DNA from: Tigriopus japonicus | Taxonomy: Eukaryota; Arthropoda; Copepoda; Harpacticoida; Harpacticidae | DNA length: 64,000 bases | Assembly (NCBI GenBank): GCA_010645155.1 | Contig: CM021321.1 | Location: 9,945,154 to 10,009,153, forward strand | Direction of reading: 5' to 3' | Shown: piece by piece, positions 8,354 to 20,888 of the stretch | How the letters are laid out: each line of letters begins with the position of its first letter | Position numbering within the stretch: position 1 is the first letter of the stretch | Made by a program: the position numbers and the translations under genes | Notes under the pieces: model-generated | What the model saw: the letters and a program-made list of their open reading frames with translations, nothing else | Told to the model about the DNA's origin: nothing | Databases searched by the model: none

Positions 8354-11300
8354 CCTCTTTTTCCCCAATTGTGGATTTTAGCGCAAGCTTCAAAATTTAC
8401 CATTAGATGGCGCCAAAACAGGGGCAAAGTCATGGGAGAATAGAGCGTAGATATTTTTTAACTTGATGTGAGCCTTCGTGGTTGAGACTAAAATGCCATT
8501 TTTCATCATATTTTCATCCTACTCGACCTTAGGAACAATGTCTTTAAGAAAGAATATCGCCAAGTCATACTGTTTGATCGTAAATTAAGGCCAAAGATTG
8601 CATCAAAATGTGAAAGACTAGCTTCTGCCGCTAGATGTCATTGAATGTCATTTCATTGGTACGTGGAATTGCTGTTCAGGATGTTCGGCTTCCTCTGGAA
8701 AGGCCTCAAAATTTTTCAATTGAAAGCCAAATTTTCTTTCTTTGCAAAGCTACTTGAAAACAAATTGATAGTTTTTCGTAGGGTTTCTGAGCAAAAAAAA
8801 ACCTCAAAATTATTAATTAAGTATTTGAATAAAAGAAATACTCTCCATGTTGGAAGACTTGTTTAAGAGAAAAATTCTCGTCAAATTTTCAGTTTCCCTG
8901 CACATGGACCACGGACGATTATGTGCAGGGCTGGCATCAAGAGCACTTCAGTGTACTAGAGCGTCTCTACGTTGCATGTGGAACGAAAACTACCAGGGTA
9001 GCTGAATTAAGAAAGTAAGATAGAACATCAATTTGGTTGTATGAGTTACTATTGATTTCAATTGTGGAGAAAAGTGATCTATTTGGATATGAAGAGTATT
9101 CACGAATGCAATCGTTGAAAGCATGGCATATTCCCTGCATATTCTCATCTTTTTCAATGTGGGCACTAGTTTATTTACAATCCTTTGTGATTAAACACGG
9201 AAATAACAATCCTCCATGTCTTTTAAAATATTTTGGTAACCTTGAGCAATTCAGAGATATTTATTTTGGGTGAAAGTTTCATGTAAAATCAATAGATGAC
9301 GTTACTAGCACTGCGTAGACGTTCCTTTCAAAACAATAGAGGTGCCATCTAGAGAACAAAAATGCCTGTTTTCTCTAATAATCTTCATATTGGCAATATG
9401 TTGCCAGTATGTGAGAGAAAAATCACTCCCATTTTGAAAGTACATCCATTGCGTGCATTCAACATTGTCTGAAGGTACCAAGAATGTATTCAATCACATT
9501 GGGCCGGATGCTGATCAAACCCTCAAGTCAGCGAGAGAAATGAGCACTTTCAAAAAACCAGGTGCAGTGCAGTCACATGCGAAAACATGTACTTGTACAC
9601 ACAAGAACATTGTCTAGCTGTAAGTGCATTTTTGCATCGGTCCAGCATCTCAAAGAGGGGTGACCTGACCAACTTGAAGACAAATCGATTCTGCAATTAC
9701 TCTCTGAAAGGCCGAAGAATGACTTGAAAATAGGGATGGGTCGACTTTGGGAAGTAATTGGTTCAACCCACCTAAAGTGGCGATACACAGTCAAAGTTTG
9801 GTATAAAAATGGTCGATAGTGGTAACGTCATATAAGAATCTCAATATTAAGGCTGGTCGACACGTCAAATATTTCATCAAATAATATTCCAAATATTTGC
9901 CAAAATGCTCAAAATGTTAGGTGAACCTGATACTAAGTTTTTATGTCAACAATAGCTCAGATTATTTCATGAATTTTTTGACGTGTTTTCCAGCCTTTAG
10001 AGACAAAGTTCTTATACCCAATTTTGACTGTGCAGTATTTGACTTCTCAAAAAATGTTAACGGGGTTTGTATTAAGTGTTTGTTGCACAAAATGTTGTTT
10101 ATTCGCTTTGCTAGTTATGAAACTTTGTAACCCCTCAAAATATAAAAATCCCTCTGACGTATCCCTAATTAATTCCAATGCAAATCATGATTTCAGGTCA
10201 TTAGTCCTTGTCATGATGATCCCAAGAGTTCGGGACTGATCTTGACGCGACGAATGATGCAGAATTGCTCTGATCGAGAACGTTGTACAGTAACTCATGT
10301 GAACACGAGGTCTTGAGACGGATAAAGTCCGGATAGATTGCGACAAAGACGTCTAATGACCCCAATACCGGTTAAGTGCCTAAGTTTTAGATGAATGAAG
10401 TACGAAGGACGCGGCATAGAAGTTGGGCGTGCTGCATCACTTTCAGAGCATCACTTGACCTTTTTGATATATGATTGGATCGAGCCAAAAATGCAAAGTA
10501 CAATTTGTCAGGTGGTGTTGAAGTAGGAATGGTAATTTTTACAATCAGGTTATGAAAGATGTTTTTGGTTTCCTTTAAAGAAGCAAAATATTTTGTTCAT
10601 AACAACAAAAATGTTAATCAAACCCACTTCTTACCTTCGTCATTTTCAAACATAAGCCTTTACATCAGTTTGAAAAAAAAAATCGTTTGAAAAAAATCGA
10701 TTCATCCACTCAATTCAGATTAGAATTTACCGCTTCTCAGCCTAAATACTTTTTTTGGCTCATTTACGTAATGCTTTTTAAAGCTTTCATTAAAGCTTTC
10801 TCGTTGGATAAGAAATCATTAGGGAGAAAATGGAATTTCTGAAAATATTTATTTGAGCTCTTGTTCGAGTGATGCTAATTTTGCACTACAAGTGTTAAAC
10901 CTCAAGGGTGTTTAACCTTGTTTCTGCGTATAGTTCGTTTTCTTGAACAACCCACGTTGTAGCAGAATAAGCAAAGTTGGAAAGAAAAAAGGCTAAAATT
11001 TAAGTTTTGGCACTTATAGTATTGCACGCAAGAAGTCTATCAATGTTAACTATTAATTAAGATTTTTTTATACCCTCTGAGATACGGTATCTTCAACGTA
11101 AGTGGGTGGATCCTATAAACACGAAAAACACCGTCATTCAAAACTGCAGGAAAGCAAAATTTCACATCATTCATGAATATCGAATAACGTCGAGATCCTC
11201 CCGGCTGAAACAACTTGGACTGTTGTTTGCCTGATTTGGATAATACCAATTGTCGGTCTTGAACTTGCTTTTGAGTTACATGATTGAAAAATGGGAACCC

Positions 11301-12514
11301 GGAATAGTTTTAAGTATCGTTTTAACGGCAAAGAGCAAGTGTTTCCCGATTCGAATCCGGGGGATCAAATGAAGTCGTCGACAGAAAAACTTCCGAAGTC
11401 CCAAGGAATCGAGGCTAGTTAGAGCAATGAAGTTCCTTAATGGTTTCTTAAGCCTTATGGCTTAGGGTTTTTTTGAGACCAGATTTTGTTATTTTATCTT
11501 ACACTAACCACAAATCAAGCCCAAAATACATACATACAAGTCTTACTTTCTTCTTTATTGGGCTCCTTCTTTGTTTAATTTGTTATCTCAATGCCTTCGT
11601 CGTGAATAACAGATTTTAAGGCAGGAAAAGACAAATTTTCAAATGCTATTTCTGATCAAACCACAATTCAAGGGTTGTCCATATCTCCCCTCCCCAAAAA
11701 AACCTCATTGGTACGTAGAAAAACTATCGTATAAATCTTAAATATCATCATCATTGACTCAGTTATTTACAGGGGATTCCATTCCTTGTAGCTAACAATA
11801 CCCCATTCGTACCTATTTGTACCTTTATGTCGTTTCGGGAAGGAGTCTCCATGCGGTTGATAATGCTTGAAGGTACAAATGGACAAGTTTCAATCAGAAA
11901 CACAAACTTAAACCTATGGCTCAATTTATGCTAGAAACCGACGGCTGACACCCTCTGAACTAGTATGATCCAAATTCCAACAACGATCTGACTACGAGGC
12001 AACTAAAGTAATGTACAAGACCACCTCAATGTTTAAGGCTGGAACAAAAAATTCAACTTTCATAATTACAGAACATGAGTTGTTTCCTGAATTAAACGTT
12101 AACTTCTCAGTGCTTGTTGTCGTTTGAAATTTTTTGTTCATCAAGCTGTAATAAAAAAATGACTATGTTTATTAGTTTATTTTCAAATTGATTTTCGAAA
12201 AAAAGTAATGGGAGAGATGATGTTTCTTTCCTAAACTTTCTCAGACTCAATCTATATATGAATTTAGGTTACGCTTTTACTAACAGTCATCTTGAATTAC
12301 ATGATAAGGCCGAATCGTTTATTCAAAACGGAAAGACACCAGGAAAGAGACATGCGTGCAGAAGGGGTCAGTAATGAAAAACTAATGTAGGTGCTTTTGT
12401 ACCCTAACCCCAACAAAATCAATAGGCCACATGTTAACGCATATAAGATTTTGCATATAATATTTATACGCATATAATACAATATATTTTATAAATAATA
12501 TAAAATACGCTTAA
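8354..12514. other. Gene desert
   Basis: About 4.2 kb with no recognised gene. It contains a small hairpin CCCTGCACAT/ATGTGCAGGG (about 8897-8931), a hAT-like terminal sequence TAGGGATGGGTCGAC near 9735 without a visible partner, and a B-box-like GATTCGAATCC near 11359 that lacks an A box. All open frames are short and unlike proteins. Confidence 0.6.
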
Positions 12515-12672
12515 AAGATTTATTTTAGAGTATAGCAAAATCAAGTCAGACCAACAAGCCTCGAGTAAATACTCGCAACAGCTGCTGTGTTTGAAACGCA
12601 ACACCTAGGGCGAGTACATACTCAACGAACGTTTATCTGACTTGATTTTGCTATACTCCAAAAATAAATCTT
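12515..12672. mobile_element. 158 bp MITE with about 37 bp terminal inverted repeats
   Basis: The left end AAGATTTATTTTAGAGTATA (continuing to TCAAGTCAGA, 12515-12550) is inverted at the right end (TCTGACTTGATTTTGCTATA continuing to AAATAAATCTT, about 12636-12672), with one short indel. The 85 bp centre has no coding capacity and holds a second small inverted motif (GAGTAAATACTC). No clear target duplication was found, so the superfamily is not assigned. Confidence 0.85.
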
Positions 12673-14055
12673 GTTTGTGTTAACATGCAACCCAATATTG
12701 CAAATATATAACATTGGGAGGGGATTGAATTAGCTGTTTCGGACTTGCGAATTTTTTTTACGAACGCCAACAGGGAATGGAATGAAACCAAATCATTAAG
12801 ATATTATACCCAATTAACATATATATTTGTTATTTGGTCTACTAATTAGTTCGTGTTGACAAAAAAGTAGAGGAATCAATGTTTCTAACGATCGATAAAT
12901 CATTTATGAAGAGTGTTCTGCAAGTTGACTCCAGATCGGTTTCTGTTTTATTTGACCCGAACCCATTAATGTTAGTACCGATGTCTCCCGTTTGTTTCTT
13001 TCCTACTTTCTATCGTGCACAAAAGATAACGTTTGATCTTGACAATCAATTCCCTGCCAAATTGGAGACACTCCCTTGTCCTTCTTAGCTCCCGCCAAAA
13101 AAGATTTCCAGTTCTTCTCATGAAGACATTTTTCATCATGGAAGCCTTCAAACCGAAAACCCTCATCTGCCGTTCGAATAGACGATTGTTAGACAATCAT
13201 GTTATCTCTGCAGACTCGCCACTGTCTAAGGTGAAACAAAAAGAAACATTCTTGGGCTATGAATAATTCTATAAAGTATCTCAAAAACCTCCCATTTCTC
13301 AGTTCAAAGATTATTGAGTGTAAAGGGCTTCTTGGGGAGGCCCTGAGCGACGTTTTATAACTTCGATGATTGCAAAGAAGAGATCTATCCTCTTGATTTG
13401 GCTGATGCACCTTCACAATGATGTCTTGGACTCTTTGAACCCCATTTGCTTTTCAGACCAAACCTCTTTTTGAGTTGGGAATAAAGTTGAATGGAGGCAG
13501 CTTGCCAATCAAGACGTACGAGGACTCTATCACCATTTGTAGTACAGATAGTACCTAGAACATGTTTTAAGTATGAGTGGTACTAAAGAACCGGTGAAAC
13601 CTCTTGAGAAATATTGGATAAGCAAATGAAAGTGGGACTCGGTCAATCAGATATTACCCGCCTACAAATCCGGATAGAGAACAAGGTACGCGATGAGCTT
13701 CTTTGCTAGGATACGAACTGAATATGAAAGAAGTATGTTGACGGTACGTCTGAAACCAACGATGAAAAGGAAATTCGGTCAGAGAATTATTTTTTGTGCT
13801 GTACGGTTTTCAAAGCCTAAAAATACCTCTGCTATCTCTTAAGTCAAAACAATTCACAAAAAAGACGTGCATGGAATAACCATTAAGGTTTGCCATTAGA
13901 TTTGTACTGCGTCTTCAACCTCGATCGGCCAACGAGAACCACTGAGCAAACCCATAGAGTGTTCTATTCGAGTTGGGCAGGCAGACTATGTCGAAACATA
14001 ATCTATGTACTACATGCCCAACAGATGTCACAAGTAGTTCACTGTACTAAACCAT
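12673..14055. other. Intergenic, no gene seen
   Basis: No recognisable coding region, RNA gene or repeat structure. Scattered 60-75 codon open frames look like chance. Confidence 0.55.
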
Positions 14056-14391
14056 ATAAACGCCCCATCTAGTGCATTTTTTATGGTAACAGCTCGCACT
14101 TCCCACAATACACATTAATTGCAGACAGCAATGGTCAAATATCAATTTTCGACAAATTACTGTAAATTGCCTCAAATGTTGCTTGGGGATTGCTCATAGA
14201 CCTGCAATGGTTTTTGGTTGAATTTATAGGTAAATTTCCTTTAAGAATGAAGGACCCTGACCCTCCATTAACATTTTAGGCGCTTTAATTTGTCCAAAAT
14301 TGATGTATGACCATTGCTATCTGAAAATCCATGCGTATCATAGAATTTGTGAGCAGCTGCCACTTAAAATGCGCTAAATGGTGTATTTTAT
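14056..14391. mobile_element. Foldback MITE, copy 1 (GCGCCATCTAGTG family)
   Basis: A 336 bp element with imperfect inverted ends: left ATAAACGCCCCATCTAGTGC... and right, complemented, ATAAAATACACCATTTAGCGC. It shares its ends (CCATCTAGTG, GTAACAGCT, GCAATGGTCA, TTTGTCCAAAATTGATG) and its centre (CAATGGTTTTTGGTTGAA) with the better preserved element at 57723-58178. It does not code for protein. Confidence 0.75.
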
Positions 14392-14424
14392 AACTGTTTT
14401 CTTATATTGTAATGTATCATTCAT

Positions 14425-14568
14425 GAAATAACGTGAATGCTTACGAAATAAAGTAGTTTTGAAGGGTAAAGCCCCCGAGAACATTTCTTTATTACTGCTG
14501 ACTAGAATGAACATCACAGCAATTTTATATCGTTCTGACTACGATTGCAGTTGGAGTACAATGTATCA
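14425..14568 (+). repeat. About 150 bp direct repeat, copy A
   Basis: 144 bp that recurs in the same orientation at 14977-15125 with about 85-90% identity by eye, including GAAGGGTAAAGCCCCC and TTTTATATCGTTCTGACTAC. The two copies bracket about 410 bp containing a minisatellite. They could be short LTR-like termini or a local duplication. Confidence 0.75.
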
Positions 14569-14767
14569 CTAGTTCGATTTTTTTAACCAAATGAAAATCT
14601 CATAATAATTTTAGGCTTCTTGAAGTAATAATTCCATTGTGAATTTCACATGGTGAGCGAGGGAGTCTGGCGTCCCACGAGAGGGGCCCCATTGGCCCAA
14701 AGGAGGGGCGGGTAATGCCCATGGATATTATCCAACTCCCGTCAACACCGAGTTGTACGTCTCCAGC

Positions 14768-14928
14768 AATTTAGGCTCCGTCCTCCGATTGAGGTTCCGT
14801 CCTCCGATTGAGGTTCCGTCCTCCGATTGAGGCTCTGTCCTCCGATTGAGGCTCCGTCCTCCGATTGAGGCTCCGTCCTCCGGTTAAGGCTGCGTCCTCC
14901 GATTGAGGCTCCGACCTCCGATTGAGGG
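14768..14928 (+). repeat. 19 bp minisatellite, about 8-9 units
   Basis: Tandem units of GAGGCTCCGTCCTCCGATT with a few substitutions. The unit length is not a multiple of three and lacks stops on the minus strand, so each reading frame encodes the same 19-residue repeat. The two overlapping Arg/Ser/Glu-rich minus-strand open frames here are therefore by-products of the repeat and not evidence for a protein. Confidence 0.9.
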
Positions 14929-14976
14929 TTTTGCTTTGTCTCGGGGGCTTCAAAACGTTTTTTCCTCGTGGCCATT

Positions 14977-15125
14977 GAAAAAACGTGAATGCTCACAAAC
15001 TAGAGTAATTTTGAAGGGTAAAGCCCCCCGAGAATATATCTTTTTTACTGCTGACTAGATAGAATGAATATCACGGCATTTTTATATCGTTCTGACTACA
15101 ATTGCAGTTGGAGTGCAATGTATCA
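14977..15125 (+). repeat. About 150 bp direct repeat, copy B
   Basis: Second copy of 14425-14568, 149 bp, same orientation, with small insertions (for example TAGATAGAATGAATATCAC against TAGAATGAACATCAC). Confidence 0.75.
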
Positions 15126-18100
15126 AGTCACAAACACAATTTTCTAGGTTAACTCGAAAAATCAAACAAAAACAAACACTAGTGATGGGGGGCAAACAAG
15201 AGATTGGGCAAGCTGTACTGGCACAATGCTTGGGCTTGCTGAAGCTTGGCATAGCTTGGGTGCTTGTACAAGTACTTTTCTCAGCTAACAGGTTTGCCAA
15301 ATTTGCTATGAACGAAGAATAAATTTGCCATCCGAATTTCACTAAACCAGGCTGATTCAGCTAAATAGAGCCCATACCTTTGAAAGGATGTATTTTTAAG
15401 AAAATTACACACTTCAATTCTCTCACATGGGGAAATGCAAAATATTTCGAGAATACTAAAAAAAGATTTGGCATTTTACTTTTTCATGCCGGCAACTCTG
15501 AGTAAACGAGATTGTTCTGGAAGTGTGACTTCTAAATCTCGGTCTTGATTAGCCTCAAAAGTGCATTCATGTGTGGCCTAGGACCGAAACAAAAATACCA
15601 TGGTTTTGCAAATGCTATCCAAATTAAAATATTTTTTGTTGTATCACTCCCACTGTTTATTGCTAAATTATTAAGGTCAAAAGATCATCGAAAATGCAAC
15701 TTGACATTTTTTCTTCTAAGTCACACTGCAAGTATCTTAACTCTTCAAAGAGCAACTGTCGGCAACTGCATCTTCCAATGTTCCTTGAGCTTGGGAAGTG
15801 TATTGGTGTATTGCCCAAGTAATGCTTGTCAACAACTTGTTCTTGGGTGTTTGTGATGACTCATTACTTGCCCAAGTCACATCACTAACAAACACCCTCT
15901 TGGAACTTACTTTGCACTGGCGACTTTGCATTGACTTCATGAAACTTGTTTGTGTACAAAAAAGGTGTCACTTTTTATGACTTTTCGCTTTTTTTAAATG
16001 TGTTTGTAGAATTTGTCAACTCTTTTCTTTTTAAAGGACATTTTTTGTGAGTCGACAGATGTATATTTAGGTTTTCTGTGACGAGAATTGTGGCAAGAAT
16101 TAAGTAGAAGACAAGACAAGTTTGATCAACGGACCCGCTTGAATGAGAAATGATATTTGAAACTAGTTGCGGTCAAAATCAGGCCCGCGGACTTCCGTTT
16201 TATTTACAGGCCAAAAAGGGTGGTCCCCAGGAGCATTAAAATAATTAAATTGCCATCGTGTCAAGATTTCTTCTGTTTAAATATTGCATTTGAAAATTCT
16301 GCTTGAAAGGTTTATTTAGGTTTCTCTTTGACAAGCCTTGGATGATAAATGCAAGAATTGCTTCTCAAATCCAAAGCTATTTTAAGAATACTAGGAGATT
16401 TTGAAATGTTATTGCTAAATTTTAGATAAGACGAAGATCGTAAAACTATCAAAAACACGGTTTCAAGGTTGCGTTTTAAAAAGCCCAAAGTTCCGTTCAG
16501 GCTTGCTTTAGACATCTTTTCATGAATTTGCGTTGTAAAAATACGTAGGTTCCGTTACTAACATAAAAGATCCAAATCAAACGCACCCAAAAAAAGAGAA
16601 TTATAAATCGTTTTTCAAACTTTTTCTGGAAACTGTTTTTTCATAATTTGAGAGTTTAAATCATAAGGCGTAAGAATTTACGACTTCTCGGCCACATTGT
16701 AGTGAGCTGAATTTTCCATCTGAAATTTTCTCTCGCATCAGTTTTTAATGTACTTTCAAATTTTCTATCAATAAACAAATTAAGTTGTAACATATCGGAA
16801 AATACCTCTTTTCGTATCAGTTTTAGATTTGAATCAACTTTCGCACTGGGCATTAAACTACAAAAAATCACGAACTGATAGGAATTTCCGGGCCTCCGAA
16901 CCCAGTTCACTGTCAGAAATAACTTGAATTTCTGAAATACACAAATCTAACACATTTTACATCGTTTAAAGTAATAAACAATCATATCTCACCCGAAATT
17001 GATAGCATATTCAAATTCCTCTCACTAAAAAACTGCAATAAAAAACCCAAGCTTTCAACAATCCCGAAATCTTCCATTGAACTTGTTTTGGGAATATCAA
17101 CAGAAGCTGTACTCTTCACGTTCTCATTAACACAACCCATCATTCCATTCTTGGTAGTCGGCTCACTCCTCAATGGGTTTGACCCTTGACACTCCCTCAG
17201 TACCAGGGGATGAGAATATTTGGAATCTTGTCCGCAGAAAAAGGCAACATAAAAAGATGGAGTTGATGACTACATAGTTTGGGTTTGAGATCTGTACTTC
17301 AATGTGCATGTCAGGTTGAAAAGGATCGTGCATGACCAGCGTTCAAGAAGCTCAAAAGAGAGTCATGTAACCATATTTTGAGGGAAGTCGTGTTTGGTTG
17401 GTCTTTGGAGTCAGTTTGAGGTGAAATGAATGACTCAAAGCTTGATTTAGTGCTTCATGGCGTTTTGAGTGACAGAGTGACCGAGGCTCCTCTGATTCTT
17501 CGTCCTTGGGCAGATTTCCAGGATTGGGGTTTCGAAAAACAGCAAGTTGTGTCTAGGCCACGCCTTGGAGGGCGGGGACGACGCGTTCAATTTGGTAAGA
17601 ATTGTTTGACTTTAGAGTTTCAAGTGCAAGAATTTCTAGGTATTGAGGAAAGGGTTAAGAGACATTTGAGATAAGCAATGGTTCCCAAGAGGGCGATTGG
17701 TATCTAATCTGGGATTGAATTGCGGCTTTTATGCTCAAACTCTAGACAAAAAAGAATTGGGAGAATGTTCGGGGATGGCTTTTTATGTATCCGGTTCGGT
17801 CTCGCTGTTTCTTGTGACATTTATCGGCTTGGCAGCCATCAAGAATTTTCTTGGAATTATAACGTTTTGGATCCTTGGAAATGCCCCAGTGTCCTCCACC
17901 TCAAGGAATGCATGGTTGGCAAAATTGTAAAACAAACTGGGTTTCTTAACAATCAAGTACTCGGAACCTCAAAAAGCTTAAGCATCCTCGAGGAAAACCC
18001 CGAAGCTAGATAGGTTTAGAGATTTGTTGACTGAACTTAGCGATGGATAGCTTGATTTTGTCGTAATTTCAGTCGTAAATTTTTGGCAAATACTTTTAAT

Positions 18101-19640
18101 CATGTGATTTGACCTCGGATATGATGTACTCTTGAGATCGAATATCTTCTTCCGTTTCATCCGAAACGAAACAGTAATTTCCAATGTAACCCGCAACTTA
18201 TTCACACTCTGAATTTCAATCTGTTCAATCATTTTTGCGCTCGCTACAAGTGTTTGGATTCGAGTTGGGAGTGATTTTTTTCGATTTTTTCGCTTCGATT
18301 TTTGACTCGAATTTTATTGCTGTTCAAAAGGGCAGGTTGAATTGAATTTTTTGAAAAGACCTAAACAGGGACCAATTTGGCAACACTCGAACTAGTTCTA
18401 TTTCGAGCTCCAACGATAGTTATAAAAATGGATTTCGAGTTGGTAGTGCTGCCATATTTTATCGTAAATAGGGTCTATTGACCTTTGAAAAGTTTAGTTG
18501 TGGTCAGCTTTTTGACCCTAAAAACAAAATGACAAAACTATGCCAAAAACTGAACTCGAAACAAAAGTACTCCTAATTTCGTTGTGATCGGTGCTGCTAG
18601 ATGTCCAAATTCCCCAAAAATCCCTAGGCTAAATCTAAAAAATCCCAGATATGTAATATCATCTTCATTTTTTTTTGGAAAATCGAAAGCAAATTAAAAT
18701 AATATTTCCCACATGATTACATTTTGATCATTTTGATCGTTCATTAGCATTTTCATGCATTTTGGAGACTTTTCGTGAAAATTGAGCACAAACACGTGAT
18801 TTCTCATGAATGTTTTAGGAATTTAGATATTCTTCAAAAAAATTTTTTGGAAACTTCATTTCAAATTGCATGCGAAGTCAAGTGATTTTGCAGTTTGTAT
18901 TTTTTTAAATTTGATTTTCCGATCCATCATTTCTCATCAATTATCTGAAGATGTGGTTCCTTGACGAACAAAGTTAATGTTAGTGTCAATGTACCTGAAG
19001 TGATGATGGATGCCAAGAAGGGATATTTTACAGACCAAACATGCTTGGTTTTTCCACAATAATAGTTGAAAAAGTCAAATTAGATATCTTATTCAAGTTT
19101 TATGTTAGTAGTATCATTATTTTAATGAATGATGAAAAATTGTGGATATTGTTATGATCAAAGGAATGTTCTTGAGGTATCCCAAAATGAGGGATTTATA
19201 ATAATTTGGTAACAAGTCTCTTTTCTGAAGTTTTTTCTCATCCACAGGTAGAAAAAATAAAATTCAAATAAGTTAGTATGCTGCCCAAGCGACAAAACAC
19301 TGCAGTTTTTAGCACCAATAGTCTTGAATTGACGACCCAAACCTTAAAAACCCCAAAAACCTGAAATCTCCCCTAAAAGAGGATGTGATATGCAATTTGA
19401 TTTGCATTTTAAAGGACATTTAAGGCATGTTTCATTTTTGCTATAAATTCCCAGGCCAGGCTTAATCAAAACAAAAAACCATTGACGTGGGAGGGACATT
19501 TCAATCCATAGAACTCTACAATGAAACTAATCTTTGTGAAATACTTGCCGAAAATTTACCAGAACATGTGCGTAAGTAGAACAAAAATAAGGTTCTCAGA
19601 GTCAGACGTGTGCCAATTACTTTTGAAATGTAATCAATGA
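15126..19640. other. Gene desert
   Basis: About 4.5 kb without a recognised gene. A region near 15810-15900 contains several short inverted motifs (CCCAAGTAATG with CATTACTTG; GGGTGTTTG with CAAACACCC). 18240-18480 is rich in TTCGAGTT/AACTCGAA motifs in both orientations. No protein family can be recognised. Confidence 0.55.
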
Positions 19641-19646
19641 CAATTA

Positions 19647-19935
19647 CATTGATTACAAAAGTAATAGAGTACAAATTCATTGGTCTCAAAAGTAATAGAA
19701 TACAATTTCATTGGTCTCAAAAGTAATAGAATACAATTTCATTGGTCTCAAAAGTAATAGAATACAATTTCATTGGTCTCAAAAGTAATAGAATACAACT
19801 TCATTGGTCTCAAAAGTAATAGAATACAATTTCATTGGTCTCGAAAGTAATAGAATACAATTTCATTGGTCTCAAAAGTAATAAAATACCATTACAATTA
19901 CTTTGGTTTCAAAAATGATAAAATACAATTGAAAT
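19647..19935 (+). repeat. 31 bp tandem repeat, 7 good units plus degenerate ends
   Basis: CATTGGTCTCAAAAGTAATA followed by GAATACAATTT recurs with a strict 31 bp period; units start at 19678, 19709, 19740, 19771, 19802, 19833 and 19864. A divergent unit flanks each side, and GTAATT/CAATTA-rich sequence lies outside. Units differ by only one or two bases, which indicates recent expansion or homogenisation. Confidence 0.93.
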
Positions 19936-20033
19936 TACCTCATTTTCAAATGTAATTACTTACAATTAAAATTACTTCCAAAATATAATTGTATTGCATG
20001 CAACTACATTTCAATCTGGTAGTCACAGTTTAA

Positions 20034-20888
20034 GATGCTTTTGAGGCCATCAAGAGATTAAAGCTCTCGAGTTCTCCTGGACCTGATGGTGTGACATCTC
20101 AGTTTCTGATGAAATGTTCACAGATTCTTGCCCCTGTTTTCTCCTATTTGATGCGTTACATTTTAGATCAGGGCAAGTTTCCCTCTTCTCTAAAAGTAGC
20201 TCATGTTGTTTCAATTTTTAAGGGCGGAGATAAGTCACTCCCTAGTAATTATAGGCCCATTTCTCTGACCTCCAGTATTGCAAAGGTCTTTGAGAAGATC
20301 ATGAAGTCCAAGTTTGTTCAGTATTTGAAAGCCCATGCCATCATTCCCCCAGGGCAGCATGGGTTTCGAACCCATCTTAGTACAGTCACCCAATTAGTTG
20401 ACCATGTCGAGCAGATCATTGAGGGGCTTGAAAGTCACGAGTCAGTTGACGTAGTCTATCTTGACTTTGCCAAGGCCTTTGATAAGGTAGATCATGGTCT
20501 TTTGCTCAATCAACTCAAAGAGTTTGGGATCCAGGGTAAGGTCCTGAATTGGATTGGTAGTTTCATGAGTGATAGGAAGCAAATAGTCAAGGTTGAAGGA
20601 TCATTCAGTGGCATGTATGATGTCAAGTCAGGTGTTCCACAAGGTTCACTTTTAGGTCCGCTCCTGTTTATTCTCTTTATTGCTCCTCTCCAGAAGTTTA
20701 GAACAAAAGCCAGTATTTCTTCGTATGCTGATGACACAAAATTAGTTTGTGGAAGGAATGGTCAGGACTCAAAAGGTTTAGTTGAGGACTTGGAGAAAGT
20801 CTACTCTTGGTTTGGCGAGAGTAACATGGCAATGAACGGGATGAAATCCCACAACTCCACAATGGGAAATTTGATATTACATCAGTGA
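20034..20888 (+). pseudogene. Non-LTR retrotransposon reverse transcriptase fragment (CR1/Jockey-like)
   Basis: An 855 nt open stretch coding for the centre of a reverse transcriptase. In order: SSSPGPDGV, FPSSLKVAHVVSIFKGG, NYRPISLTSSIAKVFEKI, GQHGF, then the first catalytic Asp in VVYLDFAKAFDKVDH (Asp codon 20463-20465), SGVPQGSLLGPLLF, and the YADD box (20723-20734). The endonuclease domain and the region after the YADD box are missing. An in-frame stop (20031-20033) marks the left limit, and the right end runs into unrelated sequence. The NWIGSFMSDRKQ motif points to the CR1/Jockey group. The surviving frame has no stop, so it is fairly young or was recently truncated on insertion. GTAATT-rich DNA flanks both sides. 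Confidence 0.92.

Noticed and set aside
8395..9360. TAGATGGCGCC near 8404 and GTGCCATCTAG near 9345 as ends of a 950 bp inverted-repeat element
   Set aside because: Only about 10 bases match and similarity does not extend into the flanks.
11330..11375. B-box-like GATTCGAATCCGGGGG, possible tRNA
   Set aside because: No A box or pairing acceptor and anticodon arms upstream; a tRNA gene cannot be built.
15810..15900. Possible hairpin or MITE built from CCCAAGTAATG and GGGTGTTTG motifs
   Set aside because: Several short inverted and direct matches overlap without forming one consistent stem or defined ends.
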